Shown here: positions 1-11,565 of the stretch, piece by piece
Numbering within the stretch: position 1 is the first letter of the stretch
How the letters are laid out: the number at the start of each line of letters is the position of its first letter
Assembly: GCA_021527695.1 (NCBI GenBank)
Contig: JAKFAO010000004.1
Location: 1,405,001-1,469,000, forward strand
Direction: 5' to 3'
From: Naematelia aurantialba
Lineage: Eukaryota > Basidiomycota > Tremellomycetes > Tremellales > Naemateliaceae
Length of the DNA stretch: 64,000 bases
Notes under the pieces: generated by a model
Seen by the model: the letters and a program-made list of their open reading frames with translations, nothing else
The model's database searches: none
Told to the model about the DNA's origin: nothing
Position numbers and translations under genes: made by a program

Positions 1-495
1 GCTCGTTCCCATCCCAGTATGTGCCGAGTGTCGCCATCCCCCGCCCACGCCCTCAAGAAGGTTTCACCATTTCCACCAGGATGTTGTGTCGTATGGTTCC
101 AGATTCCTCTCCCATCCCTATCCTAGCTCCACTGCGTCCATGGCTAGTACGTGCGACCTTCGTCTACAGCCGTGAGGTGATCGATACGCTGCACTTACCA
201 TTTTGACGACCGACACTTGAAGAGTGAGATGCCTATGCTTCGCTGCAAAACCTCAACTCCAGCTTCGCAGAGCCACGCCGAGCTTGCGCGAAACTCCGAT
301 ACCTCAAAATGCTTGCATTTCCAAACTCCGAGCGTGGCGGATTTCCCTACAGTTGCCAAACGCCGATACCCAAACTCGGAGTTAAGACAATTCTCCTCAT
401 GCCCACTCGTCCCCCTCTCCGCCCGCCCGTTTCTTCCTCATCCCTCCAGTCTTTCTTCATCCCTCACCTTCAAGCCCGACTCGACAAACGACAAA
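1..495. other. Upstream region of the ribosomal protein L8 gene
   Basis: No convincing gene is seen here. Small open frames are present but match nothing. Positions about 391-480 are strongly pyrimidine-rich on the + strand, as is common just upstream of highly expressed fungal ribosomal protein genes. The probable start codon follows at 496. A 9-bp inverted repeat (324-332 and 375-383, arms AACTCCGAG/CTCGGAGTT) lies upstream. Confidence 0.5.
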
Positions 496-1957
496 ATGGT
501 GCGCTACACTTCTGCTTTTGCAGAGGTATCACACTTGCTCGAGCCTGCCGAAGCATGTCGCTGCGATCCCCGATAACTTCTCCCAGAGGAGAGTTGGAGA
601 ACCAATCAGGAAGAGATGACCGGTGGATAACCGCCTCTTTGCAGCCTCGTCTGAGCCAGTCGCCCCGCGATGGCAATGAAGACGACGGGATTCAGCGTTG
701 TTGAATCTCGAAAGACATGCCTGCTGCGCCTCTCACAGCCCCCTTGCGCAATGCCTGCTCTCTCTGAGCTCGCCTGGGTGATTCCAGGGTGCTCAGAGAC
801 CACGTAGCGCAAGGGATGAGATGGCTTAGAGCTCCGATGTGATGCCTCTGCAATAACCTCTGTGGTACATTGTATAAGGGCTAACGTCGTCTCAATGACC
901 TGCAGCCCAAGGCCACCAAAGGAAAGTCCAGGCCCGCCGCCACCCCTTGTGAGTGCAAAATCCGTTTCTTGGTTGAGGATCGGGCTGAAAGGTCCAGACG
1001 GCACCAAGAAGACCACCAAGCCGGCCCAGAACCCGCTCTTCGAGAAGCGATCCAAGAGCTTCGGTATTGGTGAGCTGCTTTGAACGATGGCAACATAAGG
1101 AGCTCATGTCGCAGGCGGTGACCTTCCCCCCAAGCGCGACTTGACCCGATTCGTCAAGTGGCCCGAGTACGTCCGTCTGCAGAGGCAGAAGGTCATTCTC
1201 CACCAGCGACTTAAGGTGAGCACAACGTTTCCGAGTGTCCTTTTGCTCATGTCGTCAGGTCCCTCCCGCCATTGCGCAGTTCTCGCAGACCCTGGACAAG
1301 AACACTGCTACTCAGCTTTTCCAGCTCTTGAACAAGTACAAGCCCGAGTCCAAGCAGGAAAAGAAGGCACGTCTCACCGCCGAGGCTGAGAAGCGCGAGA
1401 AGGACGGCGACAAGGCCACCACCAAAGACACCAAGAAGCCCGTCTACGCCAAGTACGGTCTCAACCACGTCGTTGCCCTTGTCGAGGCAAAGAAGGCCCA
1501 GCTCGTCGTTATCGCCGATGATGTCGACCCCATCGAGCTCGTCGTCTTCCTCCCCGCTCTCTGCCGAAAGATGGGTGTCCCGTGAGTCCCCGGCATACGC
1601 TTCAGCATGGCAGGTGAATCTGACCTGTCCAGTTACGTGATTGTCAAGGGCAAGGCACGTCTTGGGCTCATCTCCGGCAAGAAGACCTCGGCCGTCCTTG
1701 CTGTGACCGAGGTCCGCTCCGAGGACCAGCAGGCTCTTGCCACCCTCGTCTCTGCGGCCAAGGCCAACTACCTTGACAAGTCGGACGAGTCCCGCCGACA
1801 CTGGGGTGGTGGTGTCCGAGGCAACAAGTCGTGAGTTCCGAGTCTCATCAGTTGCAGGTATGCATTTGGATACTGACGGTAGCGTAGCGTTGCCAAGCTC
1901 AGGAAGAGGGCCAAGGCTCTCGGCCAGGACTCGAAGAAGATCGACGTTTCGCTCTAA
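496..1957 (+). CDS. RPL8: 60S ribosomal protein L8 (eL8, L7Ae family)
   Basis: Structural protein of the large cytosolic ribosomal subunit, about 269 residues. Spliced reading: a lone ATG at 496-498, then exons 906-948, 998-1070 and further exons to the TAA at 1955-1957. Family hallmarks are [14 protein letters not shown] near residue 35, the block [18 protein letters not shown], and the L7Ae RNA-binding core with [19 protein letters not shown] and [18 protein letters not shown]. The tail has [13 protein letters not shown], as in fungal L8. The first exon appears to be the ATG alone, followed by a 407-nt intron. The nearest other ATG (895) is out of frame with the conserved protein, so the split start is the simplest model. 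The long first intron carries a strong hairpin, listed separately. Confidence is very high for identity and moderate for the first exon. Confidence 0.95.
741..815 (+). other. Imperfect long hairpin inside RPL8 intron 1 (possible snoRNA-like RNA)
   Basis: Three nested perfect stems can be read directly. CCCTTGCGC (741-749) pairs with GCGCAAGGG (807-815). TCTCTGAGC (761-769) pairs with GCTCAGAGA (791-799). CCTGG (773-777) pairs with CCAGG (784-788). Between the outer and middle stems are an 11-nt left bulge (750-760) and a 7-nt right bulge (800-806), the shape of an H/ACA pseudouridylation pocket. Ribosomal protein introns often host snoRNAs. No clean H box or ACA follows the hairpin, so the class is unproven. 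Confidence 0.45.
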
Positions 1958-2383
1958 ATGCGTTTCGGGGCTGTTGGGAGGGCTCGTGCGGGGATGTGAT
2001 GGCTCGTATGATATCCTCCTATCGGGCATGTATGATCTAGCTGCATTGGTGGTGTGGTTGCATTAGTGTATGCTGTCTCTGTACAAGTTGGCTGTGAACC
2101 AGCAGTTGCTCAGCCAATTAAACCGCCACGAAACGTCAGGAACCGTCCCCACGCACGGCGCGTTTTTGACGAAGAATCAATCGTAAGATTGATCGTGACA
2201 CGGCAGCACGATCCTCTTCTGTGTCGCAGCTTTTGCAAGCGTCGAGCAACTTGGCCTTGGTACGTTTACGTCGCACCATCCGCCCTCCTGGATACCGAGA
2301 AAGCGCTAGAGGCCTAGAGAGAGTCTTGATATCGCAACGTCGCACCGTCGCACCGCCGTAGCGCCGCAACCCAGCACATAATA
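1958..2383. other. Intergenic region between RPL8 and CYB5
   Basis: Holds the 3' end of the RPL8 transcript and the upstream region of CYB5. A CCAAT-type element (GCCAATT, near 2114) is visible. No gene or repeat is recognised. Confidence 0.4.
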
Positions 2384-3659
2384 ATGGCATCTACGGCCCC
2401 AGTGGACCCGGTCTCGCCCCCGGCGCCCGAAGCGTCGAGCTCGGAGACACCGCTGTACACGCTCGACACGCTCAAGGAGCATGCGACGCGAGAGAGCATG
2501 TGGATGCTGTTACACGACAAGGTGTATGATATCACGGCGTTTATGGATGAGGTGGGTTGTGGTGGTGTGATGCTCGACTCGTGTCTCTTCCTCCTCTGTC
2601 TCTTCCTCCTTCTTTCTCCTGCTCCTCTCTTTCTCCTGCAGCTTCTCGTCCTCCGCTCCTTCGTTCTCCCGTCCTTGTCCTGCGTCTTCTCGTGGTGCGT
2701 AGTCGCGCCGAAGGCATGGTCGGAGAGGTGGTCGTGTGCCTGTCACCGCATACTCAAGGACCGTCGGAGAGCGGTCGCATCACGGGAGAGGCGGCTGTCC
2801 TTTACGTGCCGACGAAGGCGCGTGCTGCGGATGCTGGAGGTCGGTGAGCCTGACACAGGGGGCTGGACCGTGCTTTTGGACCATGCTTTGCTAGGCGATC
2901 TGCCGGGAGGAGCTTCAGACGCGTGCAGGACACGCTTGATGTGGAGAGACCAGAGACCACGCTGATTGTCGAATCGCCAGCGCTGACCATCTCTCTAGCA
3001 CCCCGGCGGCGATGAGGTGCTCCTAGAGGAAGCCGGTACGCCTCAACCCCTTGCTAAAGCTGCCGCTGATGCACCACTTCTCTTCAAATTCCCTTCTTAC
3101 TCCATGTATACTCTTCCTTTTCCACGTATACTCTCCCACCTGCCTAACCGATGTGCAATGCTACCGATGTGCAATGCTGTGCCAAACTCAACTGCTTCCC
3201 CGTATTCGACATGTCTCGACCGTTATGTATGCTGTGCAAACGGGCAGGCAAAGACGCCACCGAGGCATTCGAAGATGTCGGCCACTCGGACGAGGCTCGC
3301 GCCATGTTGCCCAAGATGCTCCTCGGCGAGTTCTCTGGACCCGTACGTCTGCGTTCTTCCGGCTTACCCCTCGCCCCCCTCCCTCTCCTTCCCCTTGTCG
3401 TAACACCCCCTCTCCCCTTTCCAGCACCCGCGTTTTGTTTCACATGGCTGACATCGATTTCAGAAGAAGACGCCGAAGGTCAAGAAGTCCACAACCACCG
3501 CAGCCGGCACCAAGTCGTCATCGGGGTACGTCTCCGTTCCCCGTCCAGCCCATCTGTACTGTGATCATTTACTGATAAGGCCCGCATAGGTTCCCGCTGT
3601 GGGTCATCCCCGTTGCCCTGGTCGGCGCGTTTCTCGCATGGCGGGTATACCTTGCGTAG
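2384..3659 (+). CDS. CYB5: Cytochrome b5, tail-anchored
   Basis: Small haem protein that donates electrons to ER desaturases, sterol enzymes and P450s. Exons by reading: 2384-2551, 2999-3035, 3248-3342, 3464-3525, 3590-3659, giving about 143 residues. After a short acidic/proline-rich start, the b5 fold begins with [18 protein letters not shown]. It continues [10 protein letters not shown] and then HPGGDEVL, the first haem-ligand histidine motif, with the second ligand in [12 protein letters not shown] Lys/Thr linker leads to a single C-terminal hydrophobic helix ([17 protein letters not shown]) ending RVYLA, typical of a tail anchor in the ER outer face. Intron 1 is unusually long for this genome (447 nt) and pyrimidine-rich, with no coding potential recognised in it. 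Confidence 0.93.
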
Positions 3660-3919
3660 ATGGAGGTCATGATGACAGCTGGGGCGACAGTCGGGGCTCA
3701 GTCGAGCATGTTGCCATTAGACGGGATGCACCGCATGAATACTTAATATGTGATTGGTCGATACCAGCTACATTGCTCTCTGTCTGGTCTACACTCACTC
3801 GTGCCCTGCGCAAGGACAGCAGCAGCACAAGATACCCACCCGAACCGGACGCGATGGTGGCGCGGCTGGCCCAGAAAACTCTGTAGGTGGTTGTGTGAAT
3901 CTACATGCTGCGCATGCGG

Positions 3920-5419
3920 CTAGCTCTGTTTCTGTTTGAGATTGTCTCTCCACACCCCGCCCATGGCCTGTACCTTGGTGACGATCTCGTCTGCGGTGCC
4001 CATTCCTCTGCCCAGCCCGTCTCGTTCAAGCACAAACAACAGATCCCCTAGCGTCACCGCTCTATCGTCCGGCACCTTCTTGTCCTCGCCCTTGTCGTCC
4101 GGATCCATAACGACAGCCACGCTCCGGCGACTCGGCCGCGTCAGTGGCGCCCCGTTCTTTGCCCGCTTCTTCACTCTCCCCTCGTCCGAGATTCCATTGG
4201 CCTTCTTGGCCGCGGCACCGTCGCCTTCGCCGATAGCGGGCTTGGTCGACTCTGGCGTGGTGCCTGTCTCGGAAGCCTTCGTCTTGCGCTTCTTGCCGGC
4301 GAGAGGACTGCTGACGTTTGGCGCATTCAGCCAGCTGTACGACTTCATGTTGCCCGCGAATTTCATCGACGTCATATTCGACATCTTGTGCTGCCCGTCC
4401 GGCGTGAGATTGGCACCCTTCTTCGAACTCCGTTTCGTAGATTTCGGCTCAATCACAGCCCCGAATGTCGGTGTTCCCCCGGTCCCAGATGACGCAGCAC
4501 CCGCAACAGCACCTGCAGATGCAGACGCGGATGTAGACGCAGACGCCTTGGCAGGTGTACTGATGTCGTTTGAGCCGCTGGCTGCAATAGCCGGAGGTGA
4601 TGCTGCACCGGCAGTCTCAGTCTCGCCAGGTATAGCCAACCGCTCCTTTATGCGCTGTGCTTCCGTCTCTCGCGCCAGCCGGCTCATCCTGTCCGCACGG
4701 AACGTCTGCTCGGCGTCTTTATTTTGCCGATTCAACGCGTCCATGACGGCCGCGACGTCCGAGTTGATGCGATGCGACCATATTGGTTTGCCGGGCCGAG
4801 ACGGTGCCGTGCCCGCTGTCGATGCTGTGGAAGAGGAGGCGGGAGGGGGCTGGAGCGGCGGAGCATGGATGTGAGAGGTGGATGTACGGTGTAGAGAAGC
4901 GAGAGCCGATTCAGACAGGAGAGCTCTCATGCGAGTCTCAGCCGCCACAGCGAGATACGAGAGCGCTTCTTCGTCAAACTCGAGCTTCATATCAGCTCCT
5001 ATACACAACAGAATCAGCACTTCAGGCCTAGATAGACATGTAGAGAAGCGCCTTACCTTGCGAGTTGACGGCGCGCCGTAATGCCTCGCGGTCAAAGAGG
5101 TCGGTTCGCCTCGCGCGGCTGTTCGCTCCTCCATATCCTGCGTTGCCCACCTGGCTCCGCCCAGCATTCAGTCTACGCGCAGCATCCTCCTCGGCCTACA
5201 TCAGGAAAGCCCCATCAGCATGACGCTGGAGAAGGAGGAGTTACACGCGTTACCCACTCGGATGTCCAGAGTCGTCGGCTTGTAGGCCGGTGGTCGGGCT
5301 GGTGCGACAGTGCTTGCATTCGAGTACGAGGGACCGGGCACAGCGGCCGCCGGAGCCTGCGCGCCAGGAGGCACGGCGTAGGTCGATGGCCCCGCAGTGG
5401 AAGTGGACACTGCGGCCAT
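3920..5419 (-). CDS. TAF4: TFIID subunit TAF4 (C-terminal histone-fold region)
   Basis: Subunit of the general transcription factor TFIID, which pairs with TAF12 through a histone-fold-like domain. Exons on the minus strand: 5258-5419, 5057-5195, 3920-4998, encoding 459 residues. Support comes from REALRRAVNSQ just before LEFDEEALSYLAVAAETRMR (about residues 100-125), a Taf4-type helix run. A charged helix follows with WSHRINSDVAAVMDALNRQN and RETEAQRIKERLA. The extreme C terminus closes with LGDLLFVLERDGLGRG and KVQAMGGVWRDN, as in fungal TAF4. The middle is low-complexity Ala/Ser/Thr and Lys-rich. The first exon is Ala/Pro-rich. The intron 1 donor is read as GTGGGT to keep phase. Its 3' end faces the CYB5 3' end. 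Confidence 0.88.
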
Positions 5420-5719
5420 CGCGCGGTGATGTGGTCGCAGACAAAGGCGAAATCAAGACGAGTTGAGACCCAGTTCGGCGAAGTTACATCTAGGTGTCGC
5501 CACCGCGTCGACGCTTGACAGACTGTTAGGCGCGTAAAGTCTCCGAGAGAAAACAGACAAATAGGCACGCGGAATGTTTTGATCCCGCCTGCGCGTCCGT
5601 GTGTTCGCGATGCCTCTTGAAAGATATACTGTCTGCAGTTTCTTCCTTGTACTTCAACTTTTCAGCTCCTCACGATCGGCATCCCAGCTCGACCTCGGCC
5701 ATTGAATGCATAGAGAAAG

Positions 5720-8700
5720 ATGGTGAGCTGTGTGCCTACTGCTCCTGGCTGCCCGCTTCTGCTCGTGCGTCGGGAGCACCATTGACGAATGATGCAGAAT
5801 CCTCTACTTGCAGCTAGCAATGCGGCGAATAACAGCAATGGGAACGGGGCGGACGACGACAAGCTCTCAGATTACGTGCCAAATAGCAGAGACATATCCA
5901 TGTCAAGAGCCGTGAGTGCATGCTGTCCGTCGCCTCCTACACCGCTTCAGCTTGGTCGGCTCGGGCGTTGTCAAGTTACCCCTTCGGGGTGGTGTTCGCT
6001 ACATGGCGGCTGACGTGTTTCACAGGCTTCTGCTATAGGATCAGACGAGCGACAAGAACACCATCTCAACACTGGACCTCAGACACCGGAGCCTGACAGC
6101 GACGAGGACTATGGCGAGGACGAGCTGGTTGACGAAGAGGACATGGTCGGCGCGGCAGGGGTCAGTTCATCCCCCGGTCTGCGGTTCGTCTTGCTGATGA
6201 GGCCAGAAAACGGCGACACCATCTGCCAAGAGACGTGCAGACGTCGCTTCCGCAAAAAAGGCGGCAAACGCAGAGCGCAAGGCAAACATCGGCGAAATTG
6301 GGAAGAAACGGAGTGCAATCGAGCAAGCGAAAGTGAGTCCTTGCGATCAGCTCCAGGATATGCCGCTGACCCATATGGCAGCTTGCAGACTCGATGAAGC
6401 GCTTCAACTATCTTCTAGGGCAGACTGAGCTGTTCCAGCATTTCATTGACCTCAAGGTATGTCCCTGAGCCGCCCCAGGCCAACAGAGAAAACCTAATCC
6501 GTTCCTAGCGTAAACGAGAACCAGAGTTTGCAAAGATGTTGGACGACCAGCTTGCTCAGCAGTCGGGGAAGGGCAAGAAGAAGGCATCGTAGGTCTTGCC
6601 GTATGCCTCGTCACGGAACTACGCTAAAACAGCAGGAACAGGGACCACCGGCATAGAAAGTCCGAGAAGGAGGAAGACGAGGAGTTGTTGAAAGAAGGGG
6701 ACGATGAGGATGAGGCGATGGTCTTTGAGGACAGCCCACCTTGTGAGTCGAAGTGGTCTTCTAACGAGGTGCGGCCACTGACCACTGGTAGACGTCAAGG
6801 GCGGCAAAATGAGGGATTACCAAGTACAGGGCCTCAATTGGATGGCATCACTACATCATAACGGAATCAATGGGATCTTAGCGGACGAGATGGTGAGTCT
6901 CCTGATGTTGCGACAGCGAGCTAAGTCCGCGAAGGGTCTCGGCAAGACACTCCAAACCATCTCCTTCCTTGGCTACCTCAAATTCCATCAAGGCATCGCG
7001 GGCCCACATCTCATCGTAGTACCCAAGTCGACACTGGACAATTGGAACCGCGAAGTCACCAAATGGGTCCCTGGATTTCGCACACTTGTCCTACAGGGCA
7101 CGAAAGAGGATCGGGTGAGCCAGCTGTCGGAGATCTGGGTCCAGGAGCTTATACCACTTAGGCGGATCTCATCACGAACAAAGTCCTAACCCAAAACTTT
7201 GACATCCTAATCACTTCTTACGAGATGTGTCTCCGTGAAAAGTCCACCCTGAAAAAGTTCAGCTGGGAGTACATCATCATTGACGAAGCACACCGTATCA
7301 AGAATGTCGACTCGTTACTCAGTCAGATCATCCGCACTTTTGTCAGCCGAGGTCGACTCTTGATCACTGGAACACCACTCCAGAACAATCTGCAAGAACT
7401 GTGGGCTCTGCTCAATTTTATTCTTCCAGATGTGTTCTCTTCCAGGTGAGCTGTGAATGACTACTTCGGACAGATCTGGAGCTCATTTGAATAGCGAGGA
7501 CTTCGACGCGTGGTTCAAGTCGAAAGATAACGATGAGCCAGACGCAATTGTCAAACAGCTACACAAAGTCCTCCGTCCCTTCCTGCTTCGTCGCGTCAAG
7601 GCAGATGTCGAACACTCTCTTCTACCAAAGAAAGAAATCAACCTCTACGTCGGCATGACAGAAATGCAGAGGAAGTGGTACAGGATATTACTGGAGAAGG
7701 ACATAGACGCTGTGAACGGTGTGTGCCTCCCTTTTCCACTATATTCAAGTGTCTGACATTCACAGGCGCGACTGGCAAGAAAGAGGGGAAGACCCGTTTG
7801 TTGAACATCGTTATGCAGCTCCGGAAATGCTGCAACCATCCGTATCGTAAGTCTCAATAGATGATGGGTGGTCATAGCTGACTCATGATCGTAGTGTTTG
7901 ATGGCGCAGTATGTCTGTCATCAAATCAGTCTGCCACCTTACTGACACTTTCTATAGGAACCCGGACCGCCCTTCACCACCGATGAGCACCTCATTGACA
8001 ACGCGGGCAAGATGGTCATCTTGGACAAACTGCTCAAGTCAATGAAAGCCAAGGGCTCGCGTGTGCTCATCTTCTCGCAAATGAGCCGAGTGCTGGACAT
8101 CCTGGAAGATTACTGTCAATTCCGAGGGCATCAGTATTGCCGTATCGATGGTAACACCGCTCATGAGGATCGAATTGCCGCCATCGACGACTACAATGCG
8201 CCCAATAGCGAGAAGTTCGTCTTCCTTCTTACCACGCGAGCCGGTGGTTTAGGCATCAACCTGGTCACCGCAGATATCGTCGTGTTGTTTGACAGCGATT
8301 GGTTAGCTCTGTTTCATCACGTTGCCACCGAGCTAACCGTTCCAGGAATCCTCAGGCAGACTTGCAGGCAATGGACCGAGCACATCGTATTGGCCAGACC
8401 AAGCAGGTCTACGTCTTCAGATTCATTACTCAGGTCAGTCATCTTGAGGCACGTTTTTGATGTATATGCTGATTCCGGTAGGATGCTGTGGAGGAAAGGA
8501 TTCTTGAGCGTGCCACCCAGAAACTGAAGCTGGATCAGCTTGTCATTCAAGAGGGCCGGGCGCAGCAGGCTGCCAAAGGTCGGTTCGACTGGGCCCTGCT
8601 ATCCCATTCCATTTTGCTGACATGCCATAGTCGCTCAGAACAAGGATGAATTACTCGACATGATCCAACACGGCGCAGAGAAGATCATCAACAATAACAA

Positions 8701-10299
8701 AACGTAGGCTATTCCTGTGTTTCTCTTCAGCTGACAATCATCAGGATGATGATCGATGATGACATTGATGAGATTATCAAGCGAGGAGAAGAGAAGACGG
8801 CAGAGCTCAACAGCAAATATGCCGGACTTGACTTGGACGCGCTCAACAGCTTCAAGTCCGAAAGCATGGTGCAGCAATGGGAAGGCGAGGATTTTGCTGG
8901 CAAGGTGAGTTCCTTCTACTTGGACTGAGTTTCCCTGATGTGACCAAGCAACGCAAAAACCTCATCTGGATCGAGCCTGCGAAGCGAGAGAGAAAGGGCA
9001 ACTATTCGGTCGACCAGTATTACCGAGACAACTTGAAGCTAGGTGGGGGAGGCGGCTCGAAGCCGGACAAGCCGAAGGTTGTCCGACCGCCTAAGCAGAT
9101 TGCCGTCCACGATTTCCAATTCTTCCCTCCCAGATTAGTGGAGCTGCAGAACAGGGAATTCGATGCCCACAGGGTAAGTCGTGCCTAGTTTGTTGATGGA
9201 CTCGGTGACCTGATCGTTTCAGAAATCGCAAGACTACGTCGTACCAGCTCGAGAGCCTGAAGAGGGCGAGACGCTCGAACAGGTGGAGGCCGAGCGAACA
9301 GAGGAGCAAGAGCGAATCAACAATGGTGAGTGCAGCCACTGAAACAGTGTGGGGTGCAATCCTGACGTGAGCATAGCCGAACCACTCACCGAGGAAGAAG
9401 TCGCGGAGAAGGATGCCTTGGCCAGTGAAGGCTTCCCAGATTGGGCACGGCGGCATTTCCAGGCATTCATCAAAGCAATGGAACGTCATGGCCGCAATAA
9501 TCTGGCACAGGTGGCCGCTGAGATTGAGGAGAAGACGGAGGACGACGTGCGAGACTACGCTCAGGTCTTCTTTGAGCGATACAAAGAACTCAAAGGTACG
9601 ATCTACGAGAACTGGTTGACTGTGATTAATGCCTTGACAGACGCGGATAAACTCATGGCTCGGATCGAAGCGGGTGAAGCCAAACTTCGCGAACAGCAAG
9701 AACGGATCGACGCACTGCACCGCAAAGTCAAAGGCTGCATGTATCCCATGCAAGAGCTCAAAGTGCAGTACGGCCAAAATAAGGGCAAGTCCTACTCGGA
9801 TGAAGAGGACCGGTTCTTGATTGTTCGAATGCACCATCACGGAATCGACAGAGACGACTGCTACGAGCTGATCAAGCGTGATATTGGAGAGTGGCCCTTG
9901 TTCCGGTAAGCCATCTGTTCCAAGGGGACTGGCGCAGACCATGCGTTCCCAACCAATCGACCAGATATTAACGGTGTGGGGCAGATTTGACTGGTTCTTC
10001 AAGTCACGCACGCCGGACGAGCTGAAGAGGCGTGGCCAGACTCTCCTGTTGTGCATTATGAAGGACAAGGCGGAAGATGAAGACAAGTCAAAGGCCAAAT
10101 CGGGCAAGGTGAGTCGGCGGTGCGGGTCGATGCGGGTCGAGGGTGACTGACGTGATGCAGAAACGGCCGATCGAGGAGATTAAGGCTGCCGCATCAAGAG
10201 ACAGCACGCCAAGTGCCAGCGCCAAGAAATCTAGTGAGATCTAGAGTGAAGGATGTGAATGTGTGCTGATCAAGTATAGACAAGAAGCAGAAGGTGTAA
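5720..10299 (+). CDS. ISW1: ISWI-family chromatin remodeling ATPase
   Basis: ATP-dependent nucleosome-sliding motor, about 1,100 residues and about 20 exons, intact with no frameshift on splicing. Domains in order: acidic/basic N terminus; SNF2 ATPase about 215-480 with Walker A ([12 protein letters not shown], split by an intron), DEAH box [11 protein letters not shown] and [16 protein letters not shown]; helicase C about 510-690 with [32 protein letters not shown] and [16 protein letters not shown] about 765-870 with [23 protein letters not shown] about 885-935 with [25 protein letters not shown] about 980-1040 with [12 protein letters not shown] and [29 protein letters not shown] distinguishes ISWI from CHD and SWI/SNF motors. 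The start is read as ATG at 5720 directly followed by an intron to 5797; unspliced, that ATG opens a short dead-end frame. In-frame ATGs at 5789/5792 would give nearly the same protein. ISW1 versus ISW2 cannot be settled here, so the symbol is provisional. Confidence 0.95.
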
Positions 10300-10689
10300 G
10301 AGAGTTGGTAGCATAGACGGGCTTGTATGACATGCATATGTTCTCACTTGTTCGCATGGGCATACGGGCGTACAGTACATGCACAATGGATCTCCGGTGA
10401 CGTATGTCGAAGGACGCGCGAATCGTCGAGGACGCCGACTCCATGACTGGAGCTTGAGAGACGAAGCCGCTTGGAGACGAGCTTATGCAACACTCCTGCT
10501 GAGAAGGCGAGAATAACGTGTCTAGAAGATGCGACGCTCCTGCTGAGAAGGCGAGAAAACGCGTCTAAAAAGCGCAATCCCCCTCCTGGCTTCTTCGCTC
10601 CACTACTGGTTCTGATCGCCACTTGCTCGAAACTGCTAGATAGGTGTGTGGCCACATCTGCTTTCTGAGCAAAGTTACCTGCATTCACC
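10300..10689. other. Intergenic region with a 44-bp tandem duplication
   Basis: Lies between the ISWI gene and the first orphan gene. Apart from the repeat at 10485-10572, nothing is recognised. Confidence 0.4.
10485..10572 (+). repeat. Two-copy 44-bp direct tandem repeat
   Basis: Copies at 10485-10528 and 10529-10572 are near-identical, differing at a few positions. Each begins ATGC and contains the shared core CTCCTGCTGAGAAGGCGAGA. The repeat sits about 120 bp upstream of the intronless orphan gene at 10690. Confidence 0.85.
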
Positions 10690-11565
10690 ATGCTCGACGA
10701 CTTTCTCCTTACCGTCGTCCCGGACAAGGGGGACTTTGAGACCGTCATCTCTGGGCTCCTGGAACGTCACCCTGGCTACGCGACTGACAAAGCGGCGCTT
10801 TGCCACTGCTTGGTGACTCAGCTCGACGACGAGGGAGAGTTGAACCCAGTGACAGTTGTGCTGGACCCAGCCAGTACCGATACGGCCTTATACGTCCGAC
10901 CACACTATTTTCGCGACAGTGTTGTCGTGGGTTTCGTGAGCTCAAAGGGAGGCTCTTGCATAGGTGAAGTACGGTCTTGCGTCCAGGAGCAACTTCCCCT
11001 CCTCCTGCAGACTGCACACAACTACGAAACTGAACCCAGTATCAAACACGCACTGGAAGCTGCCTCAGAAGACGAGGTGCAGAGGCTTGCCCTCCAGATC
11101 CTGGATAACAAGGTGGACGGCGCTTCGGCAGAAACTGTTCGCCCCGTCAACGGAGGGGACGGCGCACCCACTGAGCGATTCACATGTGACACGTCGCTCG
11201 TGGAGGGGTATCACGCTGGTCGACCTTGCATGCATGACGCGACAGACACGGCGACATTGAAGACTTATTGCAGCCTATCGCCGTACCAACCCTCACCGCC
11301 TGGGGAGAAGTCGGCGGCCGAGTGGCGCGAGAGCACTTTTACCCTCCTTGGTCCCGACACGGTCGAGACCGGTCTGGACTGCGGACTTGTACGCTCCATC
11401 TCTGCCGTGTGGAATCGCCTCACGAGGCGCCGCGGTAAGACCACTATTGCCGATGCCGAAACCCAACGCGATAAGGAAGCGTTAGTGGCAAAGTTCAGTT
11501 CCGGCTCTCTCTCGACGTTGTCGTTTGTCAGCGGGGAGGCAGAGCCGTACTCTGACAAAGTGTAG
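10690..11565 (+). CDS. Intronless orphan protein A (291 aa), function unknown
   Basis: Not recognised. A single open frame of 291 codons starts at ATG 10690 (context ACCATGC) and ends at TAG. The N-terminal 140 residues look folded: strands around LNPVTVVLDP and SVVVGFVSSKGG, then helices ending in ASEDEVQRLALQIL (about 125-138). The remainder is polar and probably flexible, ending in a Ser-rich tail. There is no signal peptide or membrane segment. The lack of introns contrasts with nearly all recognised genes in the window. The strand-then-helix layout and the S-E-x-x helix resemble orphans E and G at 34-38 kb, but similarity is too weak to assert by eye. Confidence 0.6.
   Translation: MLDDFLLTVVPDKGDFETVISGLLERHPGYATDKAALCHCLVTQLDDEGELNPVTVVLDPASTDTALYVRPHYFRDSVVVGFVSSKGGSCIGEVRSCVQEQLPLLLQTAHNYETEPSIKHALEAASEDEVQRLALQILDNKVDGASAETVRPVNGGDGAPTERFTCDTSLVEGYHAGRPCMHDATDTATLKTYCSLSPYQPSPPGEKSAAEWRESTFTLLGPDTVETGLDCGLVRSISAVWNRLTRRRGKTTIADAETQRDKEALVAKFSSGSLSTLSFVSGEAEPYSDKV

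Noticed and set aside
3936..4874. 312-codon plus-strand open frame
   Set aside because: It is antisense to the TAF4 main exon, is low-complexity, and shows no family features.
9091..10107. 338-codon minus-strand open frame
   Set aside because: It is antisense to the HAND-SANT-SLIDE exons of the ISWI gene.
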